64,000 bases of DNA from Onchocerca volvulus (Eukaryota > Nematoda > Chromadorea > Rhabditida > Onchocercidae), in NCBI GenBank assembly GCA_000499405.2, contig HG738140.1, positions 13,357,560-13,421,559 on the forward strand, read 5' to 3'. This document shows, piece after piece, positions 12,494 through 26,200 of the stretch (its first letter is position 1; each line of letters begins with the position of its first letter). The notes beneath the pieces were generated by a model. That model saw only the letters and a program-made list of their open reading frames with translations. It was not told the origin of the DNA and ran no database searches. The position numbers were made by a program, and so were the translations under genes.

Positions 12494-15400
12494 ACGGATA
12501 AATAATTAGAAATGAAAACTTAATAGTATTATTTCACAAATGTTTCTCATTTTGGAAATTCCTCGAGCGCTCTTGCTGCCAAATTGAATATGTTCCTCAT
12601 CCTCTTCCAAGCCATCCTAATTTTCAACCAATGTCGATACTAATTCTTCCTCTTGCAAATGTGGCAGAAACTGTTAGTAGCTCAGTCTATTTTGATTTAC
12701 TAGCTTTTTAGACTATGCATTTTTTACGAACAAATAAGCATTTAGAATAAAAATTAAGCTTTTAATAACTAATTTAGAGCAATGAAAGAATGATGTTTGA
12801 TTACGTTTCAAATGTTTCCGGATCAATGAATTCCAATTGTTGGATATGAAGAAATACATGAGATAATACTAGTACGTTCGGAATCCTTTCTTGCGTAATA
12901 ATGAAAAATTTACAGCTATAAGATTAACAATTGATGGTTGTAATGAAAACTTTTTTTCAAATGATGCCAAATGCAAGAAATTATTTTCTCAACCATTCAT
13001 TCATTTATAATTTCTCGAGAAATAAGCTGTTGTCTTAAGCATTAATTATTATTTTTCATTCAACACTAACTTTTCGTTCAGTTATTCGGCAATAATGCAA
13101 ATTCTGCCCATATGCTAGTTCTATGCGATCAATTTAAAAGTCATTTCCATCCCGTTCTACTCCAACATCGATATTTCCTTCTTTACACTTGCCTCATTTG
13201 TATGATTTGCAATAATATAAATAACATATTTGCTATTAATTCTTGAATTTTTTATTGCTGATTACTTACTATAGTATTAATAATTTTCATTTTGCAATAT
13301 TTGATTTTTAGTTTTCGAATTAGTTTGCTCATTTTTGCATTTTTTTTTTTTTTTTCATTCGATTACCAATTTTTGAAAAATCACGATGAAAGTTTTGAAC
13401 GTCCGTTTATAGATAGCAGTTTTTCGGCATCCAAATTTGCCTGCGAATATTTTTGTAATGAGTAGAAGATATTCAGTTATTAATAATAAATACAAAAAAA
13501 AAAAAAAAATAATTGTATTTATAGTCATTTGATAATTTCGAGAAAATCGTGATATCATAAGAATTAAATTTTAAAACAATTCTTTCGGATGAAACTATTT
13601 AAATTGTCTTATTTCACTGTGATTTTCATTTTTGATTATATAACTTTGTTTTTTTTTTCTTTATTTAAATTATTATAGTTAATTGTTCCGTTTACAATGA
13701 ATTATAATTGTAACATGTATGCATGTTTGGTGTATTTCATTTTAATTCTTTTGTTACTTTAATTGATTTTGAAATGTTTAGATTTTCATATATTATTATC
13801 GGCAAGTTTACTTTGTAGCTAATATTTGTTTATTTCATTCATATCGGATGGGCAGAAGTATTCTTATGGCTACCATCTTTCTTCTTCTTATATATAAATA
13901 TATACTTTTGGTCTTTCTGGTTACAATTAATAGGTTATTGTGGTTGAATTTTTTAAAATTATTAGCTATTATCTATAATTATTGACTATTATGACATAAT
14001 TTGATTGTTTTCATCTTTTTGCAAATTTTCATTTTTCATGTAAAATAATGATTTAACTTTTTTTTTTCAATAGTTAAAACCAATAATGTTTTTTATTAGA
14101 TTTAAATAGTTTAAATTTGGGTGTCTCTAAGATTATTTATAAGTTGTTAGAAAATGTTTTGATAATCGGTATTATTCTACTAATTTTTGAAAAAAACCAA
14201 TTTAGTTGGGTTAATTTTTCAGTTTTGATTCAATGATCATTATTTTATTTACATTCACAATAGATACAAGAAATTTAAGCTTTGTTTTGGTTTTTTATAC
14301 ATTATTTTTAAATTTTCAACTAATTTTTTTCAAGAAATTATAAGTGTTTTTGTCTCAGTAATTTGTATTGGCAGATTTGCTAGGCTTACAAAGCAATATA
14401 TTGTAATAGTCTATAATGCTGATATCATAGATTTTAAATGTGGATGTTTTTAAATTCAAAATTTGCTATCAGCACTTCATACCCTGTTGTATACTTTAAA
14501 ATTTTTTCTCTCAGTTATTCCGTTAGAGAATATTAATGATTGATTTCCGGATTTAAACGGCTTTTCCACTTGTTTTTATTTCAGTCAGCTCTTTAATTTT
14601 TTTAATTTCTCTTTTGTATCGTAGAAATGTTTGCATTACTTAATTATTTAAATTTAAAAGTATAGTGTAAGAAGAGATAAAAATATCTTGTCGATTTAAT
14701 GTTTAATCACTTGAAATGCGAAAACTTACGATTAATATGCACTTTTTTTTTTTACTAAATTTTCAAGTTTTCAATTTCTCTGTATCAGCATATTAATGTG
14801 TTTGCTATAAGAAATAGTATTAATGATAATATACAAAATTATTTATAATTTTCACTGATCTATTTTTTAATGTTAATTGTTGTTGTATTTAAACATACGA
14901 CACTTTGATCGTTTATTGGCACTTTCTATCTAGAATACAAGAATGACAAATTATGCTTAATTTATTATATTTAATTTTATCATAATTAGTATTTAATTTA
15001 TTGCCTAAATGATGATCTATGTTTATCATTTATCACTGTTCCTGTGTTTATTATCAACATTTCTTTTCTATATTTTTGCGACCACCACTATTAATCATAC
15101 TTTTATTCTCAAATATCGAAACTTTTTTCAAAATATTTCTCGACTTATCTTATGTCAGTTATTATCTTTTTAATTAAAATTGCTAAAACTGGTTTTTAAA
15201 AAAAGATAGTTGAATTGTGTTTTTGTATGCAAAAAATATTCCTTAATTTTATGTTATACCAGCTTTTATGTTTGGTTTCAGTTGTTTTCAGTTATCGTTT
15301 TTGGTATTCAACGCCTTTCATTTATTCATTTTGTATCGGATTTATTGTTTTTTAGTACTTTTTAAAGCACTATTTTTGTATTTGCTAAAATGGAGTAGTA

Positions 15401-16881
15401 TAATGAAGAATTATTAGTGAATTGTTATATTTATTTATTTTTATTTTTATTTTTATCTTTATTTTTCAGCATTAATAAATTGTTTTATCTTTTTTAGCCG
15501 CTACTTTGCTGACTAAGATGTTAAGAAAATGACTATACCTGATGCTGATAATGCTTGGTTTGATTGTATATAAGTTGCAAATTTTGCTTTATGGTTTCTT
15601 TGTATAATTTAATATTTAGATGATTATAATAAATCAATGCAATCCTGCTATTGAGCTGGTTTCCCGATAATGAAAACAGAAATTCAAATTTCCTATTTTT
15701 TAACTATTCTTGTCATCTATATTGTCCATTTCAATAGAAATTTCTGATTTTCCGATAAGTTGTTTCATCTGCTAAATCTTTTATCATTTGTAAACTTTTT
15801 TACCGAATAATCAATCTATTGTTATTCTAATTGCATTTTAATCGTTTCAATTATTCATTTGTTCATATTTATTTGCTTTTTTATTATTTGATTTTAAATT
15901 GCTATAATTGTGATATTTTACAGTTCAGCAGCAAAATTTATTCGAATCAATAAGTTCTTTTCATTCATTAAATTTTATCTATTTGAGCAAATAATTTAGT
16001 TATCAGTTCTTTAGTTTTTCGTTCAACATTTTTGTTTATTTAAAGGATTTCGAATATTTCATTTTTCAATATTCTTTTTCTCACGTTAGATTAATGTAGT
16101 TTGAATTTCGACTTATCTCTCGCTACTATTTCACCTCATTTACTCTATACTTCATATTAATCTCATATATTTCAATTTTTTTTAAAATTATTATCTTATT
16201 TTATAACTTTTAACATGCTTGCAGTCTTCTCTATCAGCAATTTTCGCATGCTTTTTTGCTCGCTTCAATTACATGCATTTTATATTTGACTTCAATTCTG
16301 AATGCTTTTTCAAATTATTTTTTCATTATCTGCAACTTGAACTTCGTGCATGTTTTTTATTTATATTGCGTTTTGCACACTTTTTTGGATCACTTTACTT
16401 ATTATATTTTATTTTCGAACTTAATTTTGACTCATTTTTTGTCTTCCGTAGCTTTTAGAAGCCTTTTTCGAGCACTTTTTTTTTTTTTTGTATTCCACTT
16501 TAATATGTGAAAATATGACAATATTCTTAATTTTCTTCTTTCTCAAGAAATGATATTAGAGTTATGAGGATGCTAACAATGATATTTTACCATAATTTAT
16601 AAATTATAGGAATGCTGGGAAAGTTTTTTATTGTAACAGAAACAAATTTTAGTGAGAAAAATTTTATTGTTAATGGAGAATTGATTCTTGTTTATATTAT
16701 AAGCTAGAATAAAGTCAGATAATATCATGAATGTTGCTGATCGCGTGATTGTGGTAGAGATGGATTGAATAGAGGTGACATGGATTGAATTAGAGAATAT
16801 ATTGATTGTCGAGTTAATTAAAAGACTGTTGAGTTGTTTGACTTAGTAACCACTGAGTGACTACTCATTATGATTATTATA
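12494..16881. other. AT-rich DNA, no gene seen
   Basis: The stretch is dominated by T-rich plus-strand sequence (13.6-16.5 kb). The open frames found here are Phe/Leu-rich products of that T bias and resemble no family. On the minus strand at about 12540-12690 one frame reads HLQEEELVSTLVEN, a TAG, then DGLEEDEEHIQFGSKSARGI, which may be another decayed coding scrap near the fragment at 12265. Nothing else was supported. Confidence 0.4.
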
Positions 16882-17442
16882 CTAGCCAGATGCTTCGCTT
16901 GTCCAGCTTCAGCTAATCTCTATAAACACAAACATCAATGTTCGTTTGTTCAAAATCTTAAACCTCCGAAAGTTCTTAAACACGCACCTTATCTATAATA
17001 ATTCAAAATTTTAGATATCGAAAAGTCCTTACCTATTGCTTTGAAATTTTGACAGAATCTTGCATTTGAATACATGCGCTGCTGTAGCTCAGTCTAATTA
17101 AGTGGAAAAAAAGAAAAGAGAAAGCTCATGTTTCTAGTGTTGGGAAAATAATTAATACTTTTTATTTGATTTTTAGTTTGGTTGGATTGGAAACTGATTC
17201 CTGCTATTGTGATTAGGCTAGGTAGCAATGAATATGAGGATAATTAGGCTAGGTAGCCATGTTTTTTGTGCTTTTGTGTAACAGAGATGAATGCTGTTGA
17301 GAAAGGTTTTATTAATTGATGAAGAGTGTTTCTTCGTAACAAACAATTATCAGAAAACATCTAGGCAAATTAATCACTGGATTATTCTTTCCTTTGTCGA
17401 TAATGGAAAAGAATACCACTGAAGTGAATTATCCGATTATTG

Positions 17443-17760
17443 CTACTGTTGTGTCGCTTTGAACTGTCGAACTGGAACCCTTGGAACTCTGATTTGTTGC
17501 TGTTGGTGTTGCTGCGTCGATCTCTGTTGTTTATCTGTGAATTGGAGCGTTTTGGTGGTAAATATGTTTGTCGCCAGAACTGGATTTACCGCTTTGAGGT
17601 AAGATGGATTAGGGCATAGACTCAAGTGTATTTTTCTACCATTAGCAAATGTGCGATCAGATGAGTAACCGAGATGATATTTGACATCACCAGATATCTC
17701 AAGGTCACTTGGACATGCAAAATTGTCTTGAAATTTCCCTTTGAAGCTATGTCGCACCAC
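17443..17760 (-). CDS. ORF inside the Helitron, unknown function
   Basis: A 105-residue frame starting MVRHSFKGKFQDNFACPSDL and ending in a Gln-rich tail (QQRSTQQHQQQQ). It contains TNIFTTKTLQFTDKQ; a diverged version of this segment is readable on the minus strand of the second Helitron near 40690-40790. No domain is recognised, and a Rep or helicase role is not supported. It may be passenger sequence rather than a working gene. Confidence 0.3.
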   Translation of the reverse strand: MVRHSFKGKFQDNFACPSDLEISGDVKYHLGYSSDRTFANGRKIHLSLCPNPSYLKAVNPVLATNIFTTKTLQFTDKQQRSTQQHQQQQIRVPRVPVRQFKATQQ

Positions 17761-17804
17761 TTGACCTTTAGTATTTCTTGTTTAAAATTAAGGAAGACGG
17801 ATTA

Positions 17805-17914
17805 TTATTATTATTAGAGAGATGAAAGGAAGAAGGAGAATGAGAGAAAAAAGGAAGGCTTATTATTATTAGAGAGATGGAAGGAAGAAGGAGAATGAGA
17901 GAAAAAAGGAAGGC
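17805..17914. repeat. 55 bp tandem duplication
   Basis: Two head-to-tail copies, 17805-17859 and 17860-17914, run from TTATTATTATTAGAGAGATG through GGAAGAAGGAGAATGAGAG to AAGGAAGGC. They differ at one position (GATGAAA against GATGGAA), so the duplication is recent. It lies inside the Helitron near its 5' end. Confidence 0.9.
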
Positions 17915-18109
17915 GGGGTTAACAAACTCCGTCCTCACTTACTTTTAGTTATTACACACGTGTCACGTGAAAAAAGTAAATGTGTCTATATAAAAGCACG
18001 CGTCTATTCGAATGCGCAAGATTGTTTCAAAATTTGAAAAAAATCGGTGGAGAACTTGCAGAGTTCATCGCGAAGTAACGGGTAGCATTTACATTTTTAT
18101 TTATATAGA

Positions 18110-21100
18110 TACTATTGATGCCGTGCTGGAAGTTCTTTTTTATATCGATAATCTTTGATTTTGCGGTAGGCAATGACTTACAATATGTTATATCAAAGGC
18201 TTGATTATCAAGACAAAAAATAAGAGATAGACAATGCTTATAGTTTTAAATAATGAACATAAGTTTTAGGCCTTGCAACATTCCAGACAATTAAAATAGA
18301 TTCCAACATTTTAGACAATATGCATGCAAGCTTAATTAGCAGATCGGGAGATGAGAGAATAAAGGATTTGTATCAGATCAAAGAATGAAACATAGATCAA
18401 TAATTCATTAAACCGAGAAATATTGCAAATTTCTATTGTACAAAATACTTTTTATTATTTCATCATATTTGTATTATAAAATATTTTGGTTTGACGACAA
18501 AGGAAAAGAATTAGTGCATACTTTTAATCTGGTTTTAATTTTAAAATTTGCCGAAAAATTTTTATAAATTCAATTTTTTTTCTTCTTTTTTTTGCGGTAA
18601 TTTTCCGTGAATTACATAAAGAAATTCTTTAATTTGCATTTTTGCAACAATTATGTAATAATTAAATTTTTTTAAATAATTAATTTGAAACGAATAATTA
18701 GATGCAAAAAAAAAAAATGACTGTGTTAATTAACTAATAAAATTTCCTTTCTACCATAATAACATCAGTAATGTTTAGAACTAATCCCTAATGATGATAT
18801 TCAGAATTTCATTCTTATGACGCATTCGATGAAATCCAAAATTTTCATGACAAAATCAATATGATACCTTGCTTGCTGTGAGTGACAGTACAAACACACA
18901 ACCATTTCAAATGGTTCGACCAAAATTTATTTCGGCGCCATCAGACAATGTCACCATATTTCTCTATCATCAATATCGTCTCATTCTTTCCTCCAACTTT
19001 TTAAACTTTATATTTTTCATCTTTTTTTTTTTTTTTTTTTATTATTTCTTTCAAATTTCAAACTTTCCAAAATTTTAAACTTTCTTCATTTTTTTTGTCC
19101 CATCGAAAGTTCCAGAATTTTTTTCATTTTTCTTCTCCAAAAATTTCGAACTTTGTTAATCATCACATTTATCATTTTATAACTTATGTAAGAACATTGA
19201 TTCATAGCATCATTGTGTATATTTGTTATCTGTGTGTGTGTATATGTATGTATTGTGTATTCTATGTTTGCATGTTTGGATGGTTGGTGACATCGATTTC
19301 ATTTCATTTTTTTTTTTTTTTATATTTCAAGATGGAAAGGTGTTGTGCGGGAGGTGAAAACTCCGAGTCTCTTCAATGAACAAAATTGAAAGGATTTTCG
19401 ATCGTTCATTGCCTTCTGTCATTTTTAAAAGACAAACTACCTTGTTCTACTTTGATCTTTTCCATTTTCTCAACTTTCACCTGTTCCATTTCCTCAACTC
19501 CTACCTGTTCTATCTCTTCAATTCATATCTGTTTCTCCTCTTAAACTTTCATTTTCTCTCTTTCATTTCTTCCAACTCCTACCTGTTCCAACTCTCCAAC
19601 CCTTTTCTATATTTTCCCTTGTTAAGTACAACATTTGTGATTTCAGTACTTCATTGATTTTTTCATTTTCTTTGTTTTTTTTTTTTTTTTTTTCTCATTC
19701 TTTTCAAAAATGGCTTTTCCATTTTCAAATTCATTTATTTTCTTCTTGAGAAATTTCCATTGAAACATTTAATTCAATAATTTCATTCGATAAATTTGGG
19801 TTTCATTAAAGTTGATTTAATTTTTAATTTGATTTTTTTGTATTGAGGCTTTTCCCAAATTTTCGATAAATTTATTTTAAGCAATTGCAAGCGAAGAAAT
19901 CGTAAGAGAGAGCGCGAAGTTGAGTTCACTATATTGAAAGTAGGAGGAAAAGTGTTAAATTTAAAAAGTGAATGTCCATAGAAATGTAGAAATTTAAGTT
20001 AAAATATTTCGTTGAATCAAAAAAATTCCAAAAAAAAAATTATTCGAAGAAGAGTTTCCTTCTTTTTTTTTTTTTTAAATGGATAAAATTTATGAATTAT
20101 AATATTTTTATGAAGTAAAACACTGAATTGGAAAGAACGTGATAATTAATTTTTTTCATTAAATTTTATTTTTTGAAATTTTTTCTTTTTCCAAATGAAA
20201 ATTTTCATTTTTTCCTTTCTGTTTGATAGAATTTAATGTGTTTGAATGGTAATTAGTTGCATGAATTCATCGAAATAGGAATTATGCTTAATTTCGTATT
20301 TCTGCAGTTTTTTTTTTTTTTTTTGAGAAGTAAATGAGAGAGAATAAGGAGAAAACGATATAATTGATAACGTTTATTGGGTTAAATGATTATATAAAAT
20401 TTTTATCTTGATAATGATAAGTAAATATCAAAATTGCTTTTATAGTAAATTGTATTTAATTATGTTGTAAAAATTAGCGTTATTATTAAGAGCTAAAAAT
20501 AGAATTATCGATTGATTCATTTTGGTATTCTTAATGCTATACAAATTAAAGAACTGTTTAAAAATCATAAAAAAAAAAATGTATAGAATGCATAAAATGC
20601 TGAAATCTAATAATTTTTCGCATTGCAGAAAATTATTTTTCAGGCAATAAAACTTGTAATTTTTTATTTTAATATTTTCGAAATAATTTTTATAATTTCT
20701 TTTGTTTTAATGTTTCCAAAATATCTAATTGATTTACTTATAACTGATTAGCATTTGGGAATTTCCATGAAGTGCAAATATTTATATCAAATAAAGAAAT
20801 TTAATTAACATGAATATGTTATGCTATGTAAATGAGCATTCATTTCAATTGATGGTTTAAAAATTTTTTCGATAATTCCGGAATTGAGCATGAAATATTA
20901 CTAATTAAATAATTTTGCGTAATATTTGCTAGCATTTAATGAATCAATCAGTTATTTTGTACGATTGATTATCAAATTTTTTAAAATATTAATAGAAATA
21001 TTATGCTGTCGTTTCTTTAAATAAATTGAAAAGAGGAAATTGATGCTATGAAATGTTTGAATAAAGCCTGATATGATTGTCGTGCAGATATGCATGTGCA

Positions 21101-23253
21101 TGCATGCATGCAGGATGGTTTGTAAGTTTCGTCGTCCTGATTTCTCTTTCAATCACTATTGTTGCTGTCACATCGTCATTGTCCTTGGTTACACCGATGG
21201 CTGATGGACAACAGCACCAACTATCAATAATTATCTTGGCAATCTTTTCAGGCTTCATTGATGATTAATTATCAGTTTCTGCTAATGTTATTATCAATTA
21301 ATGCTTTATTTGATTTAATTTCTAATTTTGATCATTCTTAGATCTATTTTTTCCTGAATCATTGCAAATATTTTTATTAACGTTAATTTGATTATTCAAA
21401 TTATATTTCGATGATAATATAATATTAAAATCAACAAATAAGTGTGATTTAAATATACGATAATTACATGTTATGAATGATAAAAGGCAATAAATGCAAT
21501 AAATTAATTAGTTTTATTGATAATATTCTTATAACTTATTAATTTTTATTAGTCATATTTTTTATTTTAATTGGAGGATTTTAAGAAAAATTGAACAATT
21601 TTATCATTTTCAATAATATTACAACAAAAGTCGATAAATTAATGGTTGACTGATTGCAATGAATGTGAAATAATTACAGAAATAAATCAAACAGATGTTA
21701 AACAGGAATAATTCTTTTTTTTTTTTAAATGTTTAATGACGTTCTTTCAAATATCAACATTTATATATATATAAAATAGATGTTGAATGGAAATTTTTCA
21801 AAAGCGTCATTTTGGTTGATTTCCCGAAAACATTTCGATATATTTTATAGAAAAATGGAAAAAAAAAATGTTATTTTGTTGCGATTATTTGACTCAAATT
21901 TTATTGCTGCTTTAGTTTATAAAACAATCCGATGAAGGATGAAAAAGAGAGAAAAAAGTGATGATAGAGAAAATTTATTAATGATAAATATAATTTGTAA
22001 TCATATATTACAATTTACAACTGTATGGCAAAAAAAAAGTAGCAATAATAATTATTGTTGAAAATTTAATAATAATGATCATGAAAAATGATAATGATAA
22101 TAATGATTGTTTTTGTTGATAATACAAAAATAATAGTAATAGGTAGTGATGATGATTATTGTCGTCATGTGCTGATTCAACGAAATATATTCTTAATCCA
22201 TAGAGGAAATTTTTATCTTAATTAAATAATCCAAAAATTGAATTTTCGCTTTTTTTTTTTTCATTGATTCTTCGTTATGTACAAAAATAATCAAAAAAAA
22301 AAAAAAAAAAAAACTAATTGATTGATGCATTCAAATGACGGCATTGACATTTATCTATTCGTTTTCTTTCCCGTTGCTTTCTCATTCTTTCCTTCTTATT
22401 ATTTATTTCAAACTTATGTTTATATTTTATTATTGGGATGGGAAAAGTTGCATAATAGAAGGAAAGAAATTTTTTTTTTCTTTTTTCTTTTATCAATAAT
22501 TCATAATTCATTGTTATGTCATTTTAATAACCAAGTGGCGGAAGGCTTTTTTTAAGTCAGCAAAAAAATTTTTCAAATTTCATCATTTTTGCTATTTCAG
22601 TCAAATTCAATTATTGATTTTTTGCTCCGTTCAGAATACTTTTATCATTTGTCGTTGCTGTGGTAGTTTTAATTATATATTTAATGTTAGTAACGTAATT
22701 ATCATCTATTTTGCGTAATATCAATATTATTGGATTTTGATTATTCAACGAAGAAATTCCATCAAATTTTACAATTTTTTTACCAACATTAGTAATATCG
22801 TATATATATATATATATTATCGCAATCATTAATATTACTGTAACTGTTTGAATATGAAAGTCAATATCATAAATATCTTAATAATAAATTTATATGATCT
22901 TATCAATTTCAGGTTCTATCCATTGATTATTATTACAACCATCTAACAACAATTCTAAAAAATATTTTAATCTTTCCCTCTGCCAAATTCTAATGATATA
23001 TTGCTATTTTAAATTTGTTTCCTTTACTATGCACATATGTCCAAAATTATATTCCATTTTCTGAATGCTTAACAATAAAGTACTGATTTGGAAATTGACT
23101 ATTTTTAATATTTAATCTGTTACCATCATAAACAAAAAGAAAAAAACAAAAAAAGCAAATCATTTTTCTCATCAAATAAATTACGGTAATTGAAAAATAT
23201 TATCAATTTACTATCATTAACTACTACTTACTGCTATTATCATTACTATTATT
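18110..23253. other. Intergenic DNA, no gene model supported
   Basis: This is the upstream side of the SLC6-like gene. At 18860-18980 a plus frame reads DSTNTQPFQMVRPKFISAPSDN, and at 19332-19386 another reads WKGVVREVKTPSLFNEQN; both look coding but have no convincing acceptor, start or family. At 21046-21268 both strands are open over a locally GC-richer island. T-rich tracts at 19020-19680 give low-complexity frames. None of these was promoted to a gene. Confidence 0.35.
22801..22816. repeat. (TA)n microsatellite
   Basis: An uninterrupted TA run of eight units. Confidence 0.9.
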
Positions 23254-26200
23254 ATGACAATGTATGTGTCATCCGATGCAGTCGATGCATATAGTATTGC
23301 GACATTAGCAGGTGCACCATATGCACAGCTATTATCACAATCATTGATAACATGGCCATTGATATTTCTACTATTTACATTACCAGCTGCAAATTTACTT
23401 ATCAATTTAGGCTATGTTTCGGGTGCTGGACCCGTACTAACATTTTCTCGCATTGCACCAATCGCTTCCGGTAAGTATGACTAAAAATTATTCAATCAAT
23501 AAATTGTATTCTTCAACATATGTGCACTTTTAGAATGACATATGAAATGCATTTCTGTTCTATGCTTATATATATATTACACATTCTTCTTTTAAATTCT
23601 CAAATTTTATTTTCAAAAGTGCAAAAATAAAACAAAAAGGAAACACAAACTTATTATTGAAAAATTAGTAAAATGAACGAATTTGAAGTAATAATTTATT
23701 CGATTTTCTGAAAATCAACAATTTCATTTTAAATTTATGAGGAATTCTAAATATAAATTTGTATTTAAATGTCTAAAAATTCAGAATTGAATTTCCATTT
23801 TTGATCAACAGAATATTCTTTTTTTTTCTTTCTGAATTTTTTTCCTTTCCTTTCCTATCAGTAATAATTTTTCTGATACTATATTAAAAAATCTATTTGA
23901 TTCTTTCCTTTTCGTTTTAAAAATTTAATTGATTTTTGGAATAGGCTTCTAATGGTAGTTCTTTTTCTTCATATTTCATCTCCTCATTTTTTCATCACAT
24001 TTTACCTCCTTTTTTCTTTTTTTTTCATGGTTAATCAGTATTTTTTCTTCATTTGTTGTCATTTCATTTCATCAGTTCATTCTAGCTTTCATATTTAATT
24101 TTAGATTTTGTAGATAATTTGAAGATGAAGTCAGATGGAAAGGAAGGAAGATTTGTTTAGTGAAGCATTCAAAATTCCTCGTTCCCTTGTTTCTCGTTCA
24201 ATCTTTATTTTATCCATCTTTCTCAAGTTTCATCCATATAATTAAATCGATTGTGTAACTGAGAATTTGATAGTTACTCGAAAACAAGAGGAAATGAAAT
24301 GACCGAAATTTAATGATCATTTGAAAAAGGAAGGTAAAACTATTGAGGCAACATTTTATGCAGTAAACTACTGAAATTGAAAAATATGATAAGAATTTAA
24401 ATGATTACTCAAAAAGAAAATGAGAAATAGCCATTAAATTAATTATTTGACATTTGCTATAGCCCTTTTGCAATTGCTATTAAAATACCAAACTTCTTTA
24501 GTTCCTTTTAAAATAAAGCATTAATAATTATGAAATCAAATTTTTCATTTATCATTTTTTTGCTAATTTTTTTAATTTTCAAGTTCTGTGAAATTTTCAA
24601 ATAAGTTAAAACAACGATGTTGAAATTGATAAATTTAGGAAAAAAAAGTTTTCTTAAAAGATGCAAAAAAAAAAAAAGAAGAATAGAATGACAAAATAAA
24701 AGTTTCATTAAGGTTTTAGATAGTTAAAGGGGAAAAAAGATCTAAAATGAAAAAGAATAAAAGCAGAAGTGAATAATGAAAAAGGAAAATGAAAAAAAAA
24801 AAACGGAAAATTTTATGCTAATTTCTTATTTCAAATCAAATTTTGCTTCAAAAGAGAAAAAGAAAAGATTTTTGACAATAAAAAAATCAGCGTTAGAAAT
24901 AAATAAATAAGACGGAAATAAAAAGCAAAAAAAAATATACTAAAATTTTCTTTTATTAATTTCTGGAAAATATGTAATTATATTCTTATATTTTACCTGA
25001 TCTAAATTAATTTACTAATCTTTTTTCCTCTTTTTTTTTTCATTTTTTTCTTTTTTCAATTATGTATAAAAAAGTAATTGATAAAAGATTAATTTTGACA
25101 TCTCAATATTACTGATTGTAATAGTTTCAGTTGTTGATTGTTTACTAAAAAGAAAAAAAAAAGATAATAGTAACGAATTTTTTGTTTTTTTATTCAATTG
25201 TTTATATGCATGTGCTTGTATATATATATATTCATAAATATATATATCTATATATATGAATTTGTTCAATTCGAAATAATACATTATGAACGAAATAATA
25301 TCCGATGATAAATAATTCTAGAATACATGTAATAAAGTTTCCATGGCAACTACTCATAAATAAATGGAAAATTTAATTTATTGCGTAAATAAGAAAGGAA
25401 AATTATGAGAAGATATATTAAAAGAAAAGGATACAAGTTGGCAATTAAATCAATAAAATTAATTATTACTTATTAATAATTATAGAATTTTAATTTATAT
25501 TTTTTTAATGGAAAAAAAACAAATACAAAAACATACATCAAAGCTTTTTTCTTCTTTCGTTAAAGCTAAGTAAATTTTTTCTTTGTTTTTTCAACAACAA
25601 CAAATAGAAAAAAAGGAACAAAAATTTTGTAATAATTAATTTTGAAATTTAAAAGAAAACAAATAAACAGAGCAAAGATCATTTGCTTTATTAATTAAAG
25701 GTATCGGTTGGGCTCTTACATGGCTAGCTGGTGAACGATTATTTATTCGATCATTAACAGCTGCGCAGAATTTGTTATACATATTTCTATCAATACGAAA
25801 ACGTTTGGATTGGGCAATTGATTGCGATCATAATTACAACGATCATTTATGCGTCGAACTATTGCGACCTAATATTTCGCATGGAAAAGCGCAACATCAA
25901 CCGGATAATAATTGGCCAGCGCAACAATTTAACAAGTTCTTTTTTTTTTTTCCAAATTTAGCCATATTAAAATCATTCTTTCATTCTTCCAAAATATGTA
26001 ATATTTCAGAAATAGCAAATTTATTAATTGGTTCATTCCAAATGACAAGCAAAAAAAATTTTTTTTTCAAATTTATTTTTTTAATTTAAAATAAAACTAA
26101 AAAAAATAATCTGCATGTTAATTACACATTTTTTTAGATATGCGATTCGAGGACTACCACATGATACCAATTTATCCAATTGGATACCGAATGTATGGTA

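Larger units (their letters stand above)
16882..18109 (-). mobile_element. Non-autonomous Helitron, well-bounded copy
   Basis: Read on the minus strand, the element starts with TCTATATAAATAAAAATGTA (first base 18109) and ends with ATCTGGCTAG (last base 16882). A 5' TC, a 3' CTAG and insertion between A and T (A before the TC, T after the CTAG) are the standard Helitron ends. It has no terminal inverted repeat. The copy is 1.2 kb and lacks helicase motifs, so it would have depended on an autonomous relative. Much of it aligns, in the same orientation, with the larger decayed copy at about 40073-42986. An ORF (17443-17760) and a 55 bp tandem duplication lie within it. Confidence 0.75.

Noticed and set aside
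16219..16510. Two overlapping plus-strand ORFs
   Set aside because: Phe/Leu-rich low-complexity translations of a T-rich tract; no motif, splice logic or family.
18869..19657. Several plus-strand ORFs rich in Phe, Ser and Leu
   Set aside because: Mostly T-rich low-complexity sequence. Two short coding-like patches are mentioned in the region note but lack splice sites or a family.
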